DNA of 64,000 nt, taken from positions 310,001-374,000 of the forward strand of contig OY282361.1 of NCBI GenBank assembly GCA_958295645.1, written 5' to 3'. The notes below the pieces were generated by a model. That model worked only from the letters and a program-made list of their open reading frames with translations. It was not told the DNA's origin and searched no databases. The translations under genes and the position numbers were made by a program. This stretch comes from Longimicrobiales bacterium (GTDB lineage Bacteria > Gemmatimonadota > Gemmatimonadetes > Longimicrobiales > Gaopeijiaceae). Below, piece after piece: positions 58,168 through 64,000 of the stretch (its first letter is position 1; every line of letters begins with the position of its first letter).

Positions 58168-58219
58168 CGGCCTGCGCCTTGGCAGACCCGGCCCGGCGCG
58201 CCGCCCCCGCCGCCCTTCG

Positions 58220-58948
58220 ATGATCCGGCTCGGAGAGAGCGCCTTCGGCCTCCGCCTGACGCTCCGGGCCCTCGCGCTGGCGGCAGTGACGGCCGCGGCC
58301 GCTCCGACCCTCGCCTCGGCCGCTCAGCATCGCAGCGACCCTCGGTCGCCCCGCGCAGCGTTCGAGGCGGCGGTTCGGCTCTACCAGGAGGCGAGCGCCA
58401 TGTGCGCCGACTTCGAGCAACGGATCGAGATACGCCTCATCGGCCGCACGGTCGAGAGCAGGGGGCGCGTCTGCCAGCAGCGACCCAACCTGTTCTCGAT
58501 GCGCTTCGCCGAGCCGGCCGGCGACCGGGTGGTGTCGGACGGCGAGAGCCTGTGGGTCTACTACGGCAGCCTCGACGAAGACCAGGTCGTGCGCTATCCG
58601 GTGGCGGAGTCGCCCGCGGGGACGGACTTCTTCAAGGAGTTCTTAGCGGAACCGGGGGTGCGCTACGCCTTGGAGGAGGTCGGCGAAGAAGAGGCCGGGG
58701 GCGCGCGCTGCTTCGTGGTGGAACTGGCGCCCCTCCGCCCCGGGGCGTACCGGCGGGCACGGTTGTGGATCGACGCGGAGACCCACGTCTTGCGGCGCCT
58801 GCAGGTCCACCAGAGCAACAGCGCCGTGCGCACGCTTGCGTTGTCGAACGCGAGGCTCGGGTCCACGGCGGACGACGGCGCTTTTATTTTTCGCCTGCCC
58901 GCCGGCGCCCGAGTCGTCTCTCCTGGACGCCCGGCCGGATCGTCCTGA
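58220..58948 (+). CDS. lolA: Outer-membrane lipoprotein carrier LolA-like
   Basis: Periplasmic shuttle for lipoproteins, 242 residues. The signal peptide ends near LASA. FEQRIEIRLIGRTVESRG, the VCQQRPNLFSMRFAEPAGDRVVSDGESLWVYY core and VELAPL are the LolA pattern. It would serve the many lipoproteins here (BamD, Pal, CpoB and others). It follows ftsK by 52 nt, an arrangement also seen in proteobacteria. Confidence 0.85.
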   Translation: MIRLGESAFGLRLTLRALALAAVTAAAAPTLASAAQHRSDPRSPRAAFEAAVRLYQEASAMCADFEQRIEIRLIGRTVESRGRVCQQRPNLFSMRFAEPAGDRVVSDGESLWVYYGSLDEDQVVRYPVAESPAGTDFFKEFLAEPGVRYALEEVGEEEAGGARCFVVELAPLRPGAYRRARLWIDAETHVLRRLQVHQSNSAVRTLALSNARLGSTADDGAFIFRLPAGARVVSPGRPAGSS

Positions 58949-58967
58949 ACCCCGCGGGGAACGTCAC

Positions 58968-59690
58968 ATGCGAGAAGCACGGCCCATGCGCGGCAGGCTG
59001 GGGTTGCGCCGCCTGCGCTGCTTGCCCAAGCGGAAGGGGATCGCGGGCTTCGCGATCGCGCTGGCGGCTCTGTCCTGGCCTCCGGCGGGCCGCCTCTCGG
59101 CGCAGGAGTTGGCCGACTACGACTACGAGAACCTCTCGTTCAGGGGCCTGGGCGTGTCGGCGGGGGTCATCTACCCGAACAAGCTGGAACGCGCGGTCTC
59201 CTACAACGTGCGAGTGGACATGGGGTTCCTGGGCCCGCAGTTCCGCTTGGTTCCCCATTTGTCGTACTGGCGCTCCGACTTCAACCGGGACGAGCTGTCC
59301 GACTTGGAGCTCCGGTTGCGAGACTTGATCCGCCGAAGCCAAGAGGGCCCGGCGCCCGAAGTGGACTTGGGCGTCCTCACCTGGAGCGACTTGGCGGTCG
59401 CGGCGGACGCGGAGTACGTCTCGCCCTGGGGCGCTCACGTCGAGTCGTTCGCGGGAACGGGCATCGCCTTTCATCTGATGAGGGGGTCCGGCGAAGCGAT
59501 ACGCGACACGTTCGTGGAAGACCTGCTCAACCGGCTGACCCCGGGCCTCAACGTCCACGCGGGGCTGGCCGCGCTGGTCGCGGGACTCCGGGTTTCCGTG
59601 CAGGCTAGGTGGGAGATCATGGACGACCTGTCCTACTTCGACTTCCGCGCCGGCTTGGGCTATGCGTTCGGCGGCCGGGGGGGCGAGTAG
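58968..59690 (+). CDS. Probable outer-membrane protein of unknown function
   Basis: A 240-residue exported protein. The basic N-terminus and signal (GIAGFAIALAALSWPPAGRLSAQ) are followed by alternating strand-like stretches (LGVSAGVIYPNKLERAVSYNVRVDMGFLG, FRLVPHLSYWR, VSVQARWEIMDDLSYFDFRAGLGYAF) typical of a small outer-membrane barrel. There is no named domain. ATG 58968 is taken; ATG 58986 is possible. It lies after lolA by 19 nt. Confidence 0.7.
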   Translation: MREARPMRGRLGLRRLRCLPKRKGIAGFAIALAALSWPPAGRLSAQELADYDYENLSFRGLGVSAGVIYPNKLERAVSYNVRVDMGFLGPQFRLVPHLSYWRSDFNRDELSDLELRLRDLIRRSQEGPAPEVDLGVLTWSDLAVAADAEYVSPWGAHVESFAGTGIAFHLMRGSGEAIRDTFVEDLLNRLTPGLNVHAGLAALVAGLRVSVQARWEIMDDLSYFDFRAGLGYAFGGRGGE

Positions 59691-59706
59691 GGAGCGAGCG
59701 AGGATC

Positions 59707-60741
59707 GTGCCGGAGCCCGTCCGGGAGCGGCAGAGAGGCCGCGAGAAAGTCCGCCTGGGCATCGTCGGCGCCGGGGCGATCACGCAAGTCATGCACTTGC
59801 CGATCCTGGCCGAGCGCGCGGACGTGGAGCTGGCGGCCTTGTCGGACCCGGACGAACACAAGGCGGCGGCGGTGGCTCGGCGGTTCGGCATCCCGCGGGT
59901 GGTCGGCGACGACGCCTTGCTGGCGGGCGGCGGGATCGACGGCGTGGTGATCGCGGCCCCGGAATCCCTGCACGAGAGGCTGGCGGCCGCCGCGCTCGAA
60001 GCGGGCAAGCACGTGCTCGTGGAACGCCCGCTGTCGCAGTCCGCGCAGGGCGCTCGGCGCTTGGTCGCGCTGGCGAAGGCGGAGGGCAAGGGGCTTGTGG
60101 TGGCCATGTCGCACCGGTACCGCACGGATGTGGCGGCCCTGCGGTCGTTCGTGGCCAGCCGGCAGATCGGGGACGCGGCCGCGGTGCGCGCGGCATGGCT
60201 CGACCGCAAGGCGCAGCGTCCGGGGAGGCCTTGGCGCGCTCGGCCGGAGGGCTCGGGCGGCGCGCTGGCGGACTTGGGCACGCCGGTCCTCGACTTGGCG
60301 CTGTGGGTCCTGGGGTGTCCCTGGGTCGAACGGGTCTCGGCCATGGTCTACGGAGACGAGGGCATGGAGGAGGAGGCGCACGTGCAGGCGGTCGTCGAGG
60401 GCGGCACGACGCTCTCGCTGTCGGCCAGCCGGCGGTTCCAGGCGGCGAAGGACAGCCGGGAACTGCGGGTGACGGGGTCGGAGGGGGCCGCCCGCCTCTG
60501 GCCGCTGTCCGTGTACAGGCAGGTGGGCGGACGACCCATGGACGTCACGCCGAGGCAGCCGATTCCCCGGGGCGGAGAGGACCTGTTCACCAGCGGATAC
60601 AGGCGCCTGCTCGACCATTTCGCGAGAGTCGCGTCGGGCGAGGCCGAGGCGCCGCCGCCGGAGGAGCAGGTGGTGCTGGCCGGCCTCGTCGAGGCGGCCT
60701 ACCGGTCGGCCCGCGAGGGTCGCGAGATCGAATTGGCTTGA
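59707..60741 (+). CDS. Gfo/Idh/MocA-family oxidoreductase
   Basis: NAD(P)-dependent sugar-type dehydrogenase, 344 residues. The N-terminal Rossmann fold begins VRLGIVGAGAITQVMHLPIL; SDPDEHKAAAVARRFG and LVERPLSQSAQGARRL follow. The usual EKP motif reads ERP, so the typical catalytic Lys is replaced by Arg; this may mean altered or lost redox activity. GTG 59707 follows a GAGCGAGGA site. Substrate unknown. prfA begins 8 nt after its stop. Confidence 0.83.
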   Translation: MPEPVRERQRGREKVRLGIVGAGAITQVMHLPILAERADVELAALSDPDEHKAAAVARRFGIPRVVGDDALLAGGGIDGVVIAAPESLHERLAAAALEAGKHVLVERPLSQSAQGARRLVALAKAEGKGLVVAMSHRYRTDVAALRSFVASRQIGDAAAVRAAWLDRKAQRPGRPWRARPEGSGGALADLGTPVLDLALWVLGCPWVERVSAMVYGDEGMEEEAHVQAVVEGGTTLSLSASRRFQAAKDSRELRVTGSEGAARLWPLSVYRQVGGRPMDVTPRQPIPRGGEDLFTSGYRRLLDHFARVASGEAEAPPPEEQVVLAGLVEAAYRSAREGREIELA

Positions 60742-60749
60742 GCGGCTCG

Positions 60750-61838
60750 ATGGATTCGCGGCTCGAGGAGCGGCTGTCGGCAGCCGAAGCGCGCCTGCGC
60801 CTCGTGGAGGGCGAGTTGGCCCGGCCCGAGGTGCTCCGCGACCAGAGGCTCCTGCGCGAGTTCGGGCGCGAGAGGGCCGCGCTGGTCGTTGTGGCGGACC
60901 GGGCGGCCGAAGTGCGCCGTCTGGCCGGCGAGCTGGCCGGCGTGCGCGATCTGGCGGCCTCCCCGGATCTGGAGATGAGGCAGCTGGCCAGCGAGGAAGC
61001 GGCCGAACTCGGCGGGCGGCTGGAGGAAGCGACCCGCCGTCTGCGCGAGGCGCTGGCGCCCGCCGATCCGATGGACGACCGCCCGGCCGTCTTGGAAGTT
61101 CGGGCGGGCACGGGCGGAGACGAGGCCGCGCTCTTCTGCGCCGCCCTGTTCCGGATGTACCGAGCGCTGGCCGACCGCAAGGGATGGAGGCTCGAGCTGG
61201 CGAGCCTCTCCGACGGGATTCCAGGCTCCGTCAAGGAGGCGGTCTTCACGGTGCGGGGCAAAGGGGCGTACGGCCATCTCCGCTACGAGTCGGGAGTCCA
61301 CCGGGTCCAACGGGTCCCCGACACCGAGAGCCAGGGCCGCGTGCACACGTCGGCCGCGACCGTCGCCGTGTTGCCGGAGGCCAAGGACGTCGAACTCGTG
61401 ATCGCCCCGGAGGACGTCCGCATCGACGTGTTCCGTTCCTCGGGGCCGGGCGGCCAGTCCGTCAACACGTCCGACTCGGCGGTACGCGTCACGCACGTGC
61501 CCACCGGCCTCGTGGTGACCTGCCAGGACGAAAAGTCGCAGCACAAGAACAAGGCCCGGGCCATGAAGGTTCTGCGCTCTCGCCTCCTCGAGCAGATGAC
61601 GGCCGATCGCGACGCCCAGCGAGCCGCCGAGCGGCGTTCCCAGGTGGGCAGCGGCGACCGCTCGGCCAAGATCCGCACCTACAACTTTCCCCAGAACCGG
61701 GTGACCGACCACCGCATCGGCCTCTCCCTCCACCGCCTGGCGGACGTGATGAACGGCGACCTGGACGAACTCGTCTCCGCTCTCCGGCTCGCGCACGAGG
61801 AAGAGCGGTGGCAGTCGGACGCGGCGGCGGCCGTCTAG
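60750..61838 (+). CDS. prfA: Peptide chain release factor 1
   Basis: Terminates translation at UAA/UAG. VQRVPDTESQGRVHTSAATVAV holds the P-x-T recognition triplet (PDT) and identifies RF1 over RF2. GGQSVNTSDSAVR carries the catalytic GGQ whose Gln is methylated by PrmC, encoded next. The 362 residues are normal. The last codons are duplicated downstream (see the junction repeat). Confidence 0.95.
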   Translation: MDSRLEERLSAAEARLRLVEGELARPEVLRDQRLLREFGRERAALVVVADRAAEVRRLAGELAGVRDLAASPDLEMRQLASEEAAELGGRLEEATRRLREALAPADPMDDRPAVLEVRAGTGGDEAALFCAALFRMYRALADRKGWRLELASLSDGIPGSVKEAVFTVRGKGAYGHLRYESGVHRVQRVPDTESQGRVHTSAATVAVLPEAKDVELVIAPEDVRIDVFRSSGPGGQSVNTSDSAVRVTHVPTGLVVTCQDEKSQHKNKARAMKVLRSRLLEQMTADRDAQRAAERRSQVGSGDRSAKIRTYNFPQNRVTDHRIGLSLHRLADVMNGDLDELVSALRLAHEEERWQSDAAAAV

Positions 61839-61920
61839 AGATGCCCGCACCGCGTGTGGCGCGACCGCGTGCCGGCCTAGGCCCAGCGTCGAACGCGGCG
61901 GCGGCCGTCTAGATGCCCGC
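61819..61920 (+). repeat. Short duplication at the prfA/prmC junction
   Basis: ACGCGGCGGCGGCCGTCTAG followed by ATGCCCGC occurs at 61819-61849 (with an extra GA) and again at 61893-61920. The first copy ends prfA, and the second contains the ATG of prmC. Between them the first ATG (61841) opens a 23-codon frame ending in the second TAG. The prfA tail DAAAAV and this mini-frame's NAAAAV show the shared origin. Confidence 0.75.
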
Positions 61921-62926
61921 GCCGCCCGTCGCCTCCGGACCCCCGCGGCGCTGGACCGTCATGGACGTGATCGAGTGGAGCGGCCCGTACTTGCAGGAGA
62001 AGGGCGTGCCGCAAGGCCGCCTCGACGCCGAACACCTCCTCGCGGGCGCACTCGGAGTCCGCCGCCTCGACCTCTACCTGCGCTTCGACCAGCCCCTGGA
62101 GCCCCGCGACCTGGCCGCCTACAAGCCGCTCCTCCGCCGACGCGCAGCCCGCGAGCCCCTCCAATACGTGCTGGGCACGGCCCCCTTCCGCACGCTCGAC
62201 TTGGCCGTCGACCCTCGCGTCGCGATCCCCAGGCCCGAGACCGAACACCTGATCGACGCGCTCGCGGAGGCGGCGTCGCCGGCCGGCCCCTTCGAAGCCG
62301 CCCTGGACATCGGCACGGGCTCGGGCGCCATCGCCATCTCGCTGGCGGCGGAGGGGCTCGCCCAGACCGTCACCGCGACCGACGTCTCCGCCGAGGCGCT
62401 GGCCGTCGCCCGTGCCAACGCCGAGGCCTGCGGGCAGGCCGCCGTCTCGTTCCGCCACGGCGCGGGAACGCAGGCCGCCGAGCCGCAGACCTACGACCTG
62501 ATCCTGTCCAATCCGCCCTACCTGAGCGAGGCCGGCTGGGTGAGCGCCGAGCCCGAGATTCGGGAATGGGAGCCCCGTCTGGCGATGGTCGGAGGCGCCC
62601 GGGGCCTTGGCGTGCTCAGGGCGCTGACAGCGGGCCTCGGCCAACTCCTGCGCCCGGGCGGCTGGGTGGGATTCGAGGTGGGCGACGGGCAGGCCGACGA
62701 CGCCGCGGCGATGCTCCGCGCGACCGGATTGGGGGAGACCGCGAGCGTGCGCCGCGACTTGGCCGGGAGGCCGCGCTATGTTTTGATGAGGCGAGACGCC
62801 GGGCAGGCCGCGCGGCGCGAAGGAGCCCCGCGGATTCGCCCTTCCCCGCCCGCGACGCCGGCCAGGCCGGCATCCAGCCTGCAACTGCGCGGATCTGCGG
62901 TCCACAAGGAGCCGGAGAATGACTGA
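61913..62926 (+). CDS. prmC: Release factor glutamine N5-methyltransferase
   Basis: Methylates the GGQ glutamine of release factors. The N-terminal substrate-binding helices (about 15-85) are followed by RREPLQYVLG-like ARREPLQYVLGTAPF. The AdoMet site ALDIGTGSGAIAISLA and the catalytic NPPY (SNPPYLSEAGW) come next. The 337 residues include a disordered tail of about 40. The ATG at 61913 lies in the second copy of the junction repeat. It overlaps the next gene by 8 nt. Confidence 0.93.
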   Translation: MPAPPVASGPPRRWTVMDVIEWSGPYLQEKGVPQGRLDAEHLLAGALGVRRLDLYLRFDQPLEPRDLAAYKPLLRRRAAREPLQYVLGTAPFRTLDLAVDPRVAIPRPETEHLIDALAEAASPAGPFEAALDIGTGSGAIAISLAAEGLAQTVTATDVSAEALAVARANAEACGQAAVSFRHGAGTQAAEPQTYDLILSNPPYLSEAGWVSAEPEIREWEPRLAMVGGARGLGVLRALTAGLGQLLRPGGWVGFEVGDGQADDAAAMLRATGLGETASVRRDLAGRPRYVLMRRDAGQAARREGAPRIRPSPPATPARPASSLQLRGSAVHKEPEND

Positions 62927-63278
62927 AGTCCTGGAAATGGCGGAATCGCTCGGCCGAACGATCGGGCGCACCTCGGAACACCGCGTTCTCGCGCGGGCCG
63001 TCGAGGCCGCCGACAACGACCGCGAGTTCGTCGCGCTGAACAACGACCTGCAACGCCTGTGGGAGGCCATGAGAGCCACGGTGGCCCGGGGCGAGGAGCC
63101 GGACGGAGGCGACTTGCGCCGGCACGACGAGATCGCCGGCAAGCTGCACGCCCTCTCGGTCTACCAGAGCTTGGTGGCGGCGCAGACGAACTTCGACAAG
63201 CTGATGACCAAGGTCGACGAGACCATGCGGGAAGGCATGCGCAAAGGCGCCTCTTCGCCGATCCTCGTCGTTTCCTGA
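62919..63278 (+). CDS. YlbF/YmcA-family protein
   Basis: A 119-residue all-helical protein. LGRTIGRTSEHRVLARAVEAADNDREF and LQRLWEAMRA, then YQSLVAAQTNFDKLMTKVDETM near the end, fit the Com_YlbF (DUF964) family. In Bacillus, members form a complex affecting RNase Y and development; its role here is unknown. It is coupled to prmC by overlap. Confidence 0.75.
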   Translation: MTEVLEMAESLGRTIGRTSEHRVLARAVEAADNDREFVALNNDLQRLWEAMRATVARGEEPDGGDLRRHDEIAGKLHALSVYQSLVAAQTNFDKLMTKVDETMREGMRKGASSPILVVS

Positions 63279-63290
63279 TCCGCGCGCTTC

Positions 63291-64000
63291 TTGTCCGCCC
63301 CGGAGACCGCGACGCGCGAAAGTGGCCTGAAGGCGCTTCGACGGCCCGTCTACAACCTGATCGATCCGGTCGTGCAGTGGCTGGTGCGCCGGGGCGTGCA
63401 CCCCAACTTCATCACAGTGATGGGGTTCGTCGCGACCGTGATCGCCGGCGTCCTCTACTCGCGGGACCACGTCCGCACCGCCGGGTTCCTCGTCCTGCTG
63501 GGCGGGCTGCTCGACATCTTCGACGGCCGCGTGGCCCGGGTCTCGGGGCTTGCCTCCAAGTTCGGCAACTTCTTCGACTCGACGCTCGACCGAATCTCCG
63601 AAATCGCCATGTACCTGGGCTTCATGACCCTGTACAACGACTACGGAGCGGCCATGGCCGACGTGTGGATGATCTACGTCATCACGCTCGCCCTTGGCGG
63701 CTCCTTGATGGTCAGCTACACTCGCGCCAAGGCCGAAGCGCTCGGCTTCGACTGCTCGGTGGGATTCATGCAACGCGCCGAACGCATCGTGCTGCTCGGC
63801 TTGGCCTCGCTCCTCTTCGGCCTCGCCTGGAACGGCGTCGTCCTGAGCTGGCTGATCGTGATCGTGGCGGTTCTGACCAACGCGACCGCCGTGCAGCGCA
63901 TCGTCTGGGTCTACCGCCACGGCAAGGGCGTGCCTCTGGGGCGCGCCGCGGGCGCCCACTCCAAGCGTCCGAACGCGGGCGCCGAGCGCAACGGAAAGGA
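63291..64000 (+). CDS. CDP-alcohol phosphatidyltransferase (cut by window end)
   Basis: Integral membrane enzyme that joins CDP-diacylglycerol (or a CDP-alcohol) to a polar head group. The full signature D-G-x2-A-R-x8-G-x3-D-x3-D is present (DGRVARVSGLASKFGNFFDSTLD). Several membrane spans follow, and a polar C-terminal stretch has begun at the edge. TTG at 63291 is the only start between the previous in-frame stop and the first conserved block. At least 236 residues are visible; the stop is outside the window. The head group cannot be assigned. Confidence 0.88.
   Translation, partial: MSAPETATRESGLKALRRPVYNLIDPVVQWLVRRGVHPNFITVMGFVATVIAGVLYSRDHVRTAGFLVLLGGLLDIFDGRVARVSGLASKFGNFFDSTLDRISEIAMYLGFMTLYNDYGAAMADVWMIYVITLALGGSLMVSYTRAKAEALGFDCSVGFMQRAERIVLLGLASLLFGLAWNGVVLSWLIVIVAVLTNATAVQRIVWVYRHGKGVPLGRAAGAHSKRPNAGAERNGK

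Noticed and set aside
61841-61912. 23-codon frame between prfA and prmC as a real gene
   Set aside because: It is made of the duplicated junction sequence and has no independent support. It is recorded only as part of the repeat.

Overview
The window (64 kb, high GC) reads as a contiguous piece of a two-membraned (diderm) bacterial chromosome. The best guess is Gemmatimonadota or a close relative. Supporting signs are the order secY-adk-map-rpmJ-rpsM-rpsK-rpsD-rpoA-rplQ without infA, a full Tol-Pal set, LptD, BamD and LolA homologues, a LysW carrier-protein operon, a DUF4321-like protein, and a 6-bladed beta-propeller lipoprotein. The phylum call is an inference from gene content, not from a marker alignment. 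Almost every gene is on the + strand, and many neighbours overlap by 4 nt (ATGA or GTGA).

Layout. 1-5668: end of the ribosomal-protein/secY/rpoA operon. 5744-10067: a membrane-anchored unknown protein, then three UDP-sugar enzymes (WbpA/WecC-type dehydrogenase, UDP-glucose dehydrogenase, UDP-glucuronate decarboxylase). 10331-16773: two lipoproteins (TPR, BamD), nadD, secA, radC. 16789-23688: an accessory island. It holds a Type ISP-like restriction-modification gene cut into two frames by an 18-C run, a small minus-strand ORF, a 21-G run, short repeats resembling an IS end, and two beta-propeller genes (one broken) of visibly lower GC. 23894-28770: a lysW-lysX-lysY-(class II glutamine amidotransferase)-lysZ-lysJ operon. 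28778-34398: relA/spoT, uvrB, tsaE, tsaB. 34531-40570: a sugar-nucleotide epimerase coupled to tolQ-tolR-tolA-tolB, then pal and cpoB. 40627-46463: nrdR, tatC, lptD and an FN3 lipoprotein. 46575-51070: formiminotransferase-like, polyprenyl synthase, DUF4321-like, tatA, and ppiD on the minus strand. 51366-64000: aroQ, efp, accB, accC, comB-like, ftsK, lolA, an outer-membrane protein, a Gfo/Idh/MocA oxidoreductase, prfA, prmC, a YlbF-like gene and a CDP-alcohol phosphatidyltransferase cut by the window end.

The most interesting object is the restriction-modification locus. An Mrr-type nuclease plus DEAH helicase is in one frame and an N6-adenine methylase plus target-recognition region is in another. 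The junction is a pure 18-C run. Losing one C (or gaining two) would fuse them into a protein of about 1510 residues, close to known single-chain Type ISP enzymes. The methylase half also has its own ATG with a ribosome binding site just after the run. This looks like a phase-variable restriction switch in which methylation might persist while restriction is disconnected. Other notable points are an in-frame tandem duplication of the FtsK membrane domain, a glutamine amidotransferase inside the LysW operon, and a small duplication at the prfA/prmC junction.
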